Shown here: positions 1 through 6,759 of the stretch, in pieces
Position numbering within the stretch: the stretch's first letter is position 1
How the letters are laid out: the number at the start of each line of letters is the position of its first letter
Assembly: GCA_023419875.1 (NCBI GenBank)
Contig: JAEZXM010000104.1
Coordinates: 1-17,168, forward strand
Direction: 5' to 3'
Length of the DNA stretch: 17,168 bases
From: Pseudomonadota bacterium
Lineage (GTDB): Bacteria > Myxococcota > Myxococcia > Myxococcales > Anaeromyxobacteraceae
Notes under the pieces: model-generated
Databases searched by the model: none
Told to the model about the DNA's origin: nothing
What the model saw: only the letters and a program-made list of their open reading frames with translations
Position numbers and translations under genes: made by a program

Positions 1-1449
1 CTAGCCCCGCACGCCGGCGCCGGCGAGCAGCGCCCGGAGCCCCTCGGCCGCGTCGCCGCCGCCGAGCGCCACGGCCCGGCCGTCCCTCAGGGCGGCCGGG
101 ACCGCGGCGTCCTTGGGGCCGCAGACGACGAGGGGGAGCTTCAGCACCTTGGCGAGCTCGACGAGCAGCGGATCGGAGTCGGGCACGGGCAGGAGCACGA
201 GCGCCCCCACCGCCCCCGCCGCGAACGGGCGCCACAGCGGGCGGTGCTGCGGCTCACCGGGCAGCTCGGTCACGTCCACCCGGACGCCTTCACCGAGCGT
301 GATCCGGCCGATCGTGCCGAACCCGCCCGCGGTGTCCTCCTCCGCCTGCCACCCGGGGATCGCCTGGAAGCGGCCGCGGGCGGCGCGCCGCGCGAGCGGT
401 CCGCCGCCGACCATCACCACCTTGCCCACCGTCTGCTGCCCCGAGGACCGGCCCCGGGCGATCCGGGCCCGGAGCGCGTGCAGCTCGTGCGGCGCGAGCA
501 GCTCGGCGTTCGCCGGGGGAAGCGCCCCCTCGCGACGCCGCGCATAGCCGCGCTCGAGGAGCGCCAGCACCGCCCGCATCACCTCGAGGTCCGACGCCGG
601 GCAGCGGTCCACGAGCTCCTGGAACCGGCGCGGCGTGGCGAGGAGCGCGACCACCTCCTCGGTGATCGGGTGCAGGCCGGGCGGGATCTCGCTCGAGTCC
701 ACCGCCAGCTCGACGGTGTCGCCCGGCTGCGGCAGCGCCGCGACCAGGCGCGCCCCCTCGTCGGCCTGCCGGAGGCCCTCCAGCATCAGCTCCTCGACGC
801 GCCGGTCGATCCGCTCCGGGGCGTCGCCGAGCTGGCCCGGCACGAAGGCGAACTGCCCGTCGCGGCGCGTGAGGAGCCGGAACAGCGCCTTCTCGCCGCC
901 GGCGTTCCCCATGCTGGCGTCGAGGACCTTGCCGTCGCGGAGCGAGATCACCGCCCGCTCGCCCTCGCGCTCCACCGTGAGCCGGCCGGTCTTCCGGTTG
1001 ACGGAGAGGATCTGGAGCAGGTCCACGAGCGGGATCTGCGCGAGGTTGCCCTCGATCTCGCGGCTCTCGCCGGAGACGGCGCGCGCCGCCTCCACCCGCC
1101 GGAACACCTGCTCGATGCGGGCGAGGACCTCGTCCTGGTTGAAGGGCTTGCGGAGGTAGGTGCCGAGGCGCGCGCGGTCCGGGTCCATCGCCTCGCCGGT
1201 GAGGATCACCGGGATCCGCTCGGTGCGCGGGTTGGTGCGCAGGATCCGGACGAAGGTGCGGGCGTCCAGGAGCGGCGAGCGCTCGTCGAAGATCACCAGG
1301 TCCGGGAAGCGGAGGATCGCGATCTGGAGCGCACGCGAGCCGTCGCGGGCCGCGTGCACCTGGTAGCCGCGCTGGCGCAGCGCGGGCGCGAGGGTGCGGA
1401 CCGTGCTGGGGTCCGGATCGGCAAACAGGATCTTGCGGACGGGGGCCAT
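1..1449 (-). CDS. Response regulator: REC - PATAN (DUF4388) - degenerate Ras-like GTPase domain
   Basis: Predicted cytoplasmic signalling protein of 482 residues. Residues 6-118 form a receiver (REC) domain: the likely phosphoacceptor is D55 and the conserved lysine is K101 in a KPF motif, but the usual acidic pair near the N-terminus is only DPD (11-13). Residues about 132-235 match the PATAN/DUF4388 domain common in myxobacterial regulators (IPLVDLLQILSVNRKTGRL, then a predicted beta-hairpin). The C-terminal 130 residues resemble a small MglA/Ras-like GTPase: VVMVGGG (344-350) sits where the P-loop should be, and VDVTELPGEPQHRPLW (391-406) resembles the switch II stretch. The P-loop GK[S/T] is missing, so nucleotide binding is doubtful. 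It starts 12 bp after the stop of the upstream regulator gene on the same strand, which suggests co-transcription. No clear Shine-Dalgarno is visible. The GTPase assignment is inference from motif layout. Confidence 0.88.
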   Translation of the reverse strand: MAPVRKILFADPDPSTVRTLAPALRQRGYQVHAARDGSRALQIAILRFPDLVIFDERSPLLDARTFVRILRTNPRTERIPVILTGEAMDPDRARLGTYLRKPFNQDEVLARIEQVFRRVEAARAVSGESREIEGNLAQIPLVDLLQILSVNRKTGRLTVEREGERAVISLRDGKVLDASMGNAGGEKALFRLLTRRDGQFAFVPGQLGDAPERIDRRVEELMLEGLRQADEGARLVAALPQPGDTVELAVDSSEIPPGLHPITEEVVALLATPRRFQELVDRCPASDLEVMRAVLALLERGYARRREGALPPANAELLAPHELHALRARIARGRSSGQQTVGKVVMVGGGPLARRAARGRFQAIPGWQAEEDTAGGFGTIGRITLGEGVRVDVTELPGEPQHRPLWRPFAAGAVGALVLLPVPDSDPLLVELAKVLKLPLVVCGPKDAAVPAALRDGRAVALGGGDAAEGLRALLAGAGVRG

Positions 1450-1461
1450 TCGGGTCGCGGG

Positions 1462-3327
1462 CTACATCGGCTGAAGGTCGTAGAGGGTCTGGAGCTTGCC
1501 GACGAGCGCGTCCACGAGCGGCACGTCCGAGGTGTGGAAGACGCGCCCCTGCGGGCCGGCGAGGAGGCCGTACGCGGAGTGCTCCGACATGAAGAGGATG
1601 AACTCGTGCTCGGCCAGCCGCTTGTCGCCGTCGAGGTAGACCTCGGTGAGGAGCGGGTGGTGGGACGACTCGACGGTCCCGCCGCGGGCGCCGAGGAGGT
1701 AGACGCGCATCGTCTGGTCGCCTGCGCGGGAGAGGCCGTCGCCGGCGGGGAGGGCCTCGCGCAGCGGAGAGGCGGCGAGCGGCCCGGAGACGCCGACGTA
1801 GAGGTGCCCGCGGGCGCGCGGATCGCGCGCCACCTCGCGGAGCGCCTCGCGCTGGGCGGTGGCCGCGAACTCCGGGTCGCCGTCCACGCGCGCCGAGGGC
1901 GAGGTCTCGGGCAGCGGGATGCCGGAGAGGAGCACGTCCGCGAGCTCCCAGAACGCCGAGGGCTCGAGGTCGTCGAGGTGGAGCCGGCGGAGGAGCGAGC
2001 CGCGCTGCTCGTCGATCCGGTCCTTGGAGCGGTGGAGGAGCTCGTCGAAGTCCTCCCCGTCCTTCGGGAAGGTGGCCGCCCCCATCGAGAGGAGCACCGG
2101 GGCCCGCTCCTCGAGCTCGCGCACCGAGGGCGCACGGCGGATCTCCTCGAACGCCCGCCGCTGGAACATCAGCGCGCCGAAGTAGTCCGTCTCCGGGAGG
2201 AGCACGTAGTACTCGCTCTCCGAGACCTTGGCGAGGATGTCCGCGTCGCGTGACACCCGCGTCACCGCCGCGACCACGTCGCGCACCATGCGCCGGTAGG
2301 GCTCGCGCCCCGCCTCCTTGCGCACGAGCTCCGCGTTGTCGATCGAGAGGACGAGCAGCGAGAAGGACCGCCCGTAGCGCCGGGCCTTGTAGAACTCCTT
2401 CCCCGCGTAGTCCACGAAGTAGGCGAGGTTGTACGCCCCGGTGTCGCGGTCCCTGAGCCCGATCCGCTCGAGCGTCTGGAAGCGGCGGGCGTTCTTCACC
2501 GCGATGGCCGCGAAGTCGGCCACGGTCACCGCGGCGGCGTGGTCTTCCGCGCCGAAGCGCCCGCGCGCCCGATCGGAGACGTACGCCATCCCCAGCAGCT
2601 CCTCCTCCGCGAGCAGCGCCACCATGAACGAGCCGCCCGTCCCGCCGAACGGGTCGAGTCGCAGCGCGCCCGTCCGCAGCATGCCCGCCCACTCCCGGTC
2701 CCGGGGATCGACGAGGGGCGGGAGCGCCGTCCGATCGACCACGCCGCGGTAGCTCTTGAGGACGAGCTGGCCCTTCTCGTCGAGGAGCCAGAGCGCGGCG
2801 CCCTGCGCGTCGGTCACGCGGGCGAGGATCGAGAGGACGAGGTCCTGGAGCTTCTCGACGTCGAGGGTGGAGAGGATCTGCAGGCCCTGGCGGTAGAGCG
2901 CCTGCGAGCGGGCGAACTCGAGGTTCTCGGAGAGGAGCTGGGAGTGCTCGCGGCGGAGCCGGACGCGCTGGAGCACGCGCTCGGCGATCTCCGTCAGCTC
3001 GCCGCGGTCCACGGGCTTGGTGAGGAACTCGGCGCAGCCGGCCTTCATCGCCTCGACCGCCAGCCGCACGTCCTCGTGGCCGGTGACCACCACCGCCTCG
3101 ACCTCGGGATCGCGCTTCTTCGCCTCCCGCACCAGCGACACCCCGTCCATGCCGGGCATGACGATGTCGGTGACGAGCAGGTCGAACTGGTCCTTCGCCA
3201 GGAGCTGCAGCGCCTCCTCGCCGTTGCCCGCCGTCCTGGTGGCGTGCCCGGCGCCGGAGAGGACCTCCCGGAACAGCTCCTGGAAGAACGGCTCGTCGTC
3301 CACGACGAGGATGCGCCCGGTGGCCAT
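1462..3327 (-). CDS. Response regulator: REC - GAF - degenerate GGDEF - unknown C-terminal domain
   Basis: Predicted cytoplasmic signalling protein of 621 residues. REC domain at 5-118 with acidic pair D10/D11, phosphoacceptor D54 in TDIVMPGMDG and K104 in TKP. A helical linker (120-150) leads to a GAF-like domain (about 150-285). A GGDEF-fold domain follows at about 290-440 (RDRDTGAYNLAYF at its start), but the signature is SESEY at 369-373 instead of GG[D/E]EF, so diguanylate cyclase activity is not expected. Residues about 475-621 form a further conserved-looking alpha/beta domain that I do not recognise. The ATG was chosen because the REC domain begins at once and GGGAG lies about 6 nt upstream. 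The same frame stays open further upstream, but that stretch is antisense to the deacetylase gene. It is probably first gene of an operon with the REC-PATAN gene. No kinase is adjacent. Confidence 0.9.
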   Translation of the reverse strand: MATGRILVVDDEPFFQELFREVLSGAGHATRTAGNGEEALQLLAKDQFDLLVTDIVMPGMDGVSLVREAKKRDPEVEAVVVTGHEDVRLAVEAMKAGCAEFLTKPVDRGELTEIAERVLQRVRLRREHSQLLSENLEFARSQALYRQGLQILSTLDVEKLQDLVLSILARVTDAQGAALWLLDEKGQLVLKSYRGVVDRTALPPLVDPRDREWAGMLRTGALRLDPFGGTGGSFMVALLAEEELLGMAYVSDRARGRFGAEDHAAAVTVADFAAIAVKNARRFQTLERIGLRDRDTGAYNLAYFVDYAGKEFYKARRYGRSFSLLVLSIDNAELVRKEAGREPYRRMVRDVVAAVTRVSRDADILAKVSESEYYVLLPETDYFGALMFQRRAFEEIRRAPSVRELEERAPVLLSMGAATFPKDGEDFDELLHRSKDRIDEQRGSLLRRLHLDDLEPSAFWELADVLLSGIPLPETSPSARVDGDPEFAATAQREALREVARDPRARGHLYVGVSGPLAASPLREALPAGDGLSRAGDQTMRVYLLGARGGTVESSHHPLLTEVYLDGDKRLAEHEFILFMSEHSAYGLLAGPQGRVFHTSDVPLVDALVGKLQTLYDLQPM

Positions 3328-3513
3328 CAGCGCTCCCGGGCCTTCGCGAGGGTCGTCGACACGCGGCGCATCATAGCGCGCAGCCGGCCGGGGTTCGACA
3401 CGGCGGTGGCGGCGGGCCGCCCGAGGGGCAGATGTGGGTGCGGGCCGCGCCAGGCGGGGCCTCCGGCGCGCGAAAGCGGCGCGGGGCGGGCTCCTCGCGT
3501 AGGCTCTCCCCGC

Positions 3514-4629
3514 ATGGATCTCGTGCCCCTGCTCCAGGCGCTCGTGGCGATCGACTCGACGTCGAACCGCTCCAACCTGCCGGTCCTCGACCTGCTCGAG
3601 CGGGAGGCGCGGGCCGCGGGGTTCGAGACCCGGCGGGCGCTCTGGCGCGACGCGGCCGGCGTGGAGAAGGCCAACCTCGTCTGCCGGCGTGGGCCCGAGA
3701 CGGCCGGAGGGCTCGCGCTCGTCGGCCACACCGACTGCGTGCCCTACGACGACGACTGGAAGGAGGCGCTCGCCGGCGAGGTCAAGGACGGGCGGCTCTA
3801 CGGCCGCGGCGCCGCCGACACCAAGGCGTTCCTCGCCGCTGCGCTCCTCGCGGTCGCGAAGCCGCGTCCCATCCACCATCCGCTCACGCTGGTCTTCACG
3901 GCCGACGAGGAGGTCGGCTGCCTCGGCTCGAAGCAGCTCCTCGCCGAGGGCCGCGTCCACCCGCGGCACGCGATCGTCGGCGAGCCGACGAGCCTCGTGC
4001 CGGTGCGGGCGCACAAGGGGTACTGCGCGGTCGAGGTCCGGCTCACCGGCGTCGAGGGGCACAGCGCGTATCCCGACGTCGGCGCGTCGGCCATCCACGC
4101 GCTCGGCCGGCTCTGGCCGGACATCGAGGAGATCGGCCGCCAGCTCGCCCGCGAGGTGGACCCACAGTTCTCGCCGCCGTCCTGCACCTGGAACGTGGGC
4201 GTGGTCGACGGCGGGAAGGCCCGGAACATCATCGCCGGCGAGTGCCGGTTCTCGTACGAGTGGCGCCCGTTGCCCGGGCAGGACCCGCGGCGCGCACTGC
4301 GGATGCTGGAGGAGGCGCTCGCCCGGCTGATCGATTCCTCCGGAGGGCGGATCCGGGCGGAGATTGCTCCGCTCCGCGCCGATCCCGCCGCGGTGACGCC
4401 GCCCGAGGCGGACGTGGTCCGGTTCCTCGAGGCGGAGAGCGGCAACCGCTCGACCACCGTGCCCTTCGGGACCGAGCTGCCCGAGGTGATCGGCCTTGGC
4501 GCCGAGGCGTGCGTGTTCGGCCCCGGAGACATCCGCGTCGCGCACCGCACCGACGAGCACGTCGAGCTCGCGCAGGTGGAGAAGGCGGCGGTCATCCTTG
4601 CGCGGGCGGTGGAGCGGTTCTGCGTGTGA
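3514..4629 (+). CDS. argE: M20 family metallopeptidase, acetylornithine deacetylase (ArgE)-like
   Basis: Predicted cytoplasmic di-zinc amidohydrolase of 371 residues, the usual size for ArgE/DapE enzymes. ArgE releases ornithine from N-acetylornithine in arginine synthesis. Visible catalytic elements: GHTD (H72 metal ligand, D74), RGAADTK (bridging D102), DEE (general base E132, ligand E133), GEPT (E157) and a C-terminal GPGDIRVAHRTDE with the last metal ligand H344. The dimerisation (lid) domain lies at about 165-280, with GHSAYP at its start. The C-terminal pattern of FGTELPE, then GPG and AH..DE, is closer to ArgE than to DapE or CPG2. No signal peptide is present. Start is the first ATG giving a normal N-terminus; no good Shine-Dalgarno is visible, so a leaderless transcript is possible. 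It diverges from the response regulator gene at 3327 and converges on the next regulator with 3 bp between stops. An N-acyl-citrulline or other N-acyl-amino-acid deacetylase is the alternative. Confidence 0.85.
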   Translation: MDLVPLLQALVAIDSTSNRSNLPVLDLLEREARAAGFETRRALWRDAAGVEKANLVCRRGPETAGGLALVGHTDCVPYDDDWKEALAGEVKDGRLYGRGAADTKAFLAAALLAVAKPRPIHHPLTLVFTADEEVGCLGSKQLLAEGRVHPRHAIVGEPTSLVPVRAHKGYCAVEVRLTGVEGHSAYPDVGASAIHALGRLWPDIEEIGRQLAREVDPQFSPPSCTWNVGVVDGGKARNIIAGECRFSYEWRPLPGQDPRRALRMLEEALARLIDSSGGRIRAEIAPLRADPAAVTPPEADVVRFLEAESGNRSTTVPFGTELPEVIGLGAEACVFGPGDIRVAHRTDEHVELAQVEKAAVILARAVERFCV

Positions 4630-4632
4630 CGG

Positions 4633-5049
4633 TCAGCGCTTCCCCGCCGCGCCCCGCAGCGCGTCCGTGAGCGCATCGCGCAGCGACGGCATGTCCACCG
4701 GCTTCGGCAGGACCTTCACCGCGCCCTCGATCCGCTCCGCTTCGAAGGTCCCCGTGACGACGACCACCGGCAGGGCGGGGGCCGCGCGCTGGACGTGGAG
4801 CAGGACGTCGAGGCCGGTCACGCCGGGCATGTCGAGATCGAGCATGAGCGCGTCGAACCGCTCGTGATCGATCCGCTTCATCGCCTGCGCGCCGCCCGCG
4901 GCGGTCTCGACCTCGAGGCCCAGCGTCTGGAGCTGTCGCGCCATCACCTGGCGTACCTGGCCGTCGTCGTCGACGACCAGCACGCGCCGGCCCCGTAGGT
5001 CGGCGGGGGCCGGACCAGACGGCCCTGAACCGGAAGTCTCGCTGGCCAC
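4633..5049 (-). CDS. Single-domain response regulator (CheY-like receiver)
   Basis: Small cytoplasmic receiver protein, 138 residues from the GTG chosen here. The REC domain spans about 21-135: RVLVVDDDGQ carries the acidic pair, D71 in LDLDMPGVTG is the phosphoacceptor, T99 ends the VVVVTG strand and K116 lies in LPKP. No output domain follows, so it probably acts by protein-protein contact or as a phosphate shuttle. The first 18 residues are Gly/Ser/Pro-rich linker. The start is uncertain: a second GTG in frame at 5103 would add 18 residues with no better ribosome binding site. It lies convergent to the deacetylase gene (3 bp between stops) and divergent from the tRNA operon. No histidine kinase is nearby. 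Confidence 0.85.
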   Translation of the reverse strand: MASETSGSGPSGPAPADLRGRRVLVVDDDGQVRQVMARQLQTLGLEVETAAGGAQAMKRIDHERFDALMLDLDMPGVTGLDVLLHVQRAAPALPVVVVTGTFEAERIEGAVKVLPKPVDMPSLRDALTDALRGAAGKR

Positions 5050-5253
5050 GGGGTAGATGTACCACCGGAGCGTGACGCGGGCTGCCTGGGAACCCCGGGT
5101 CACGGCAAGGGGCGCGCGCGGAGACCCGCAGCTGCTCTGGTCCCGCTCCGTCCCGCCGCTCGCGCGTCTGCGACCCCGCCGCTCGCGGCAAATGGCCTCG
5201 AACTCCAGGCGCTTGAAGCCCGGCCCCGCCGTGACGGACCACGAGGTCGGCCG

Positions 5254-5282
5254 TTGACACAGGAGACGGAGCGGGCTAGAAC
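5254..5282 (+). promoter_or_regulatory. Sigma-70-type promoter of the tRNA operon
   Basis: A perfect -35 TTGACA (5254-5259) is followed after exactly 17 bp by TAGAAC (5277-5282), which matches four of six positions of TATAAT. The first tRNA base lies 19 bp after the -10 box. Strong consensus elements stand out in this very GC-rich DNA and fit a highly expressed stable-RNA gene. Confidence 0.75.
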
Positions 5283-5301
5283 CCCCGGGCTTCCGCGCCT
5301 T

Positions 5302-5376
5302 GGGCGGATAGCTCAGGGGTAGAGCGTCGCCCTTACAAGGCGAGGGTCACAGGTTCGAAGCCTGTTCCGCCCACCA
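5302..5376 (+). tRNA. tRNA-Val (anticodon TAC)
   Basis: A 75-nt cloverleaf with a full 7-bp acceptor stem (GGGCGGA with TCCGCCC), D-arm GCTC/GAGC, anticodon stem TCGCC/GGCGA around loop CTTACAA (anticodon TAC, reads valine codons), variable loop GGGTC, and T-arm ACAGG/CCTGT with loop TTCGAAG. Discriminator A is followed by an encoded CCA. First gene of a two-tRNA operon. Confidence 0.97.
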
Positions 5377-5390
5377 GAGTTCGTTGACTT

Positions 5391-5464
<74 letters not shown>

Positions 5465-5473
5465 CTGAAATCG

Positions 5474-5503
5474 AGGCCGGGATTCCGAGAGGAGTCCCGG
5501 CCT
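5474..5503 (+). terminator. Intrinsic-type terminator hairpin after the tRNA pair
   Basis: A near-perfect 13-bp stem (5474-5486 with 5491-5503, one G-U pair) closes a GAGA tetraloop of the stable GNRA class. It is followed by TTGGTGTTCTTGG, a weak T-rich tail. It begins 9 nt after tRNA-Asp and lies just before the stop of the convergent oxidoreductase gene, so it may stop transcription from both sides. Confidence 0.75.
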
Positions 5504-5515
5504 TGGTGTTCTTGG

Positions 5516-6181
5516 TCACCTCGCCAGCACGACGTGGGTGGCCCGGCTCGTGGATGCGTGCTCCGCGCACCTGTAGCCGAGGCTCACCAGGTCGATGCCG
5601 GCGAGAAGGTGCTCGCCCCGGCCGAGGAGCACGGGGGAGATCGCGAGGTGGATCTCGTCCACGAGGCCGGCGGCGAGGTACTGGCGGATGGTGGCGGAGC
5701 CTCCGCCGAGTCGGACGTCCTTGCCTCGAGCCGCGTCCATCGCGCGCTTCAGCGCGGCATGGATCCCATCCGTCACGAAGTGGAACGTCGTCCCGCCCTC
5801 CATCGTGAGCGGCTCACGGGCATGGTGCGTGAGCACGAACACGGGCACGCGGTAGGGAGGATTGTTGCCCCACCAGCCCTTCCAGCCGTCGTCGGGCCAG
5901 GGTCCGCGCGACGGGGCGAACATGTTGCGGCCCATGATCCAGGCGCCGAGGTTCTCGAAGCTGCGAGCGGCGAAGCGGTCGTCGACGTCCTCCCGGGCGA
6001 CCCTGTCGCCGATCAGCGACCCGGCGAAGTGGCCGGCCATCTTCTTGAACGTCTCCGTGCCCAGCACCCACTCGTGCAGCGCCATCCCTCCGGCGCCCAT
6101 CGGATTCTCGAGCGCCTGGTCGGGACCGGCGCCGTAGCCGTCGATCGAGATGCTGAATGCGTTGACGCGAAGCCTCGCCAT
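5516..6181 (-). CDS. Dihydrofolate reductase family protein (RibD C-terminal-like)
   Basis: Predicted soluble NADPH-dependent reductase of 221 residues, belonging by motif to the DHFR/RibD C-terminal fold. Visible elements: FSISIDGYGAGPDQ near the N-terminus (typical S.DG opening), ENLGAWIMGRNMF (about 76-88), PVFVLTHHAREP (113-124), and a dinucleotide-binding loop RLGGGSATIRQYLAAGLVDEIHL (157-179), then SPVLLGRGEHL. The substrate is unknown; members of this family in GC-rich bacteria are usually annotated only as DHFR family oxidoreductases. They are not true folate enzymes on present evidence. The ATG is preceded by GAAGGGA at a good distance; the frame is open 22 codons further upstream, but that extension is low-complexity Ala/Gly/Thr. 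It converges with the tRNA operon, with the terminator hairpin between them. Confidence 0.88.
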   Translation of the reverse strand: MARLRVNAFSISIDGYGAGPDQALENPMGAGGMALHEWVLGTETFKKMAGHFAGSLIGDRVAREDVDDRFAARSFENLGAWIMGRNMFAPSRGPWPDDGWKGWWGNNPPYRVPVFVLTHHAREPLTMEGGTTFHFVTDGIHAALKRAMDAARGKDVRLGGGSATIRQYLAAGLVDEIHLAISPVLLGRGEHLLAGIDLVSLGYRCAEHASTSRATHVVLAR

Positions 6182-6294
6182 GCCCGTGGTCCCTTCGACC
6201 GTCTCGCCTCCGCTGCCTCTCCTAGCGGCGGCTCCCGTCGCCGTCATGGAAAGTTACGCGCCGGCGCGACCAGAGACACCGAGGGCGGGATCCC

Positions 6295-6534
6295 TCAACT
6301 GCCCTTGCGCAGCTGCTCGCCCGCCTTCCGGATCTTCTCCTGGGCGGCAACGAGCGCGTCCTCCGCGGCGGAGATGACGGAGACCGTCGCTCCCAGTGTG
6401 TCCTTGGCTGCGGCGCTGATCGCTGCCGTCGCGGCCTGCAGCAACGCGATCCCGGCGTCCTGCAGGTTCTTGCGGACCTCCCTCAGCTCGTCGAGTGGCG
6501 TGTGACCCTCGGTCGTGCGTTCCGGATCGGCCAT
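6295..6534 (-). CDS. Small Ala-rich helical protein, phasin-like in composition
   Basis: A 79-residue protein that I cannot name. A charged N-terminus (residues 1-25) is followed by one long, Ala-rich, probably amphipathic helix (about 26-75) with no Cys, Trp or Tyr. It looks somewhat like short phasin or apolipoprotein-type helices, which is inference from composition alone. The start is well supported: GGAGGTG lies 6 nt before the ATG, the best ribosome binding site in the window. It is on the same strand as the DHFR-like gene downstream (113 bp between them) and divergent from the flavoenzyme gene, so it probably has its own promoter in the 225 bp upstream. Confidence 0.75.
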   Translation of the reverse strand: MADPERTTEGHTPLDELREVRKNLQDAGIALLQAATAAISAAAKDTLGATVSVISAAEDALVAAQEKIRKAGEQLRKGS

Positions 6535-6636
6535 GGCGACACCTCCGGCGCGCATTCTGCTCGCGCGCTTCGCGCCGAGGACGACGACATCGGGGCCCGA
6601 TCGGAAGGGGCTCGCGTCCCGTCCCACCCCCGGAGA

Positions 6637-6658
6637 GTCCGCCTGGCGGCAGGCGGGC
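6637..6658. repeat. Inverted repeat in the divergent promoter region
   Basis: CCGCCTG (6639-6645) and CAGGCGG (6650-6656) form a perfect 7-bp stem around a GCGG loop, extended by a wobble and a G-C pair. It sits about midway between the divergent starts at 6534 and 6760. It could be an operator or a leader hairpin; such hairpins also arise by chance in GC-rich DNA. Confidence 0.35.
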
Positions 6659-6759
6659 GAACGGGGCCACCGCGGGCCGCTCGCCGCCCTGGTCACATGC
6701 GTGAGTCGCCCCCAAGGGCATGCCTCGGTCCCCGCCGCAAGATCTAGCGTGGCGCCGAC

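Noticed and set aside
244..2253. Long open frame on the plus strand opposite the two regulator genes
   Set aside because: Its product is Arg/Glu/His/Leu-rich, typical of the antisense shadow of high-GC genes. The minus-strand proteins have full REC, PATAN and GGDEF-like domains.
3328..4560. In-frame upstream extension of the REC-GAF-GGDEF gene
   Set aside because: It is antisense of the M20 deacetylase and shows no domain. The ATG at 3327 has a ribosome binding site and begins directly with the receiver domain.
6182..6247. Longer start for the DHFR-like protein
   Set aside because: It adds only Ala/Gly/Thr low-complexity residues. The ATG at 6181 has GAAGGGA upstream and fits the family N-terminus.
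6257..6268. 12-bp palindrome CGCGCCGGCGCG
   Set aside because: Pure G/C palindromes of this size are common by chance at this composition, and nothing places it at a promoter or terminator.
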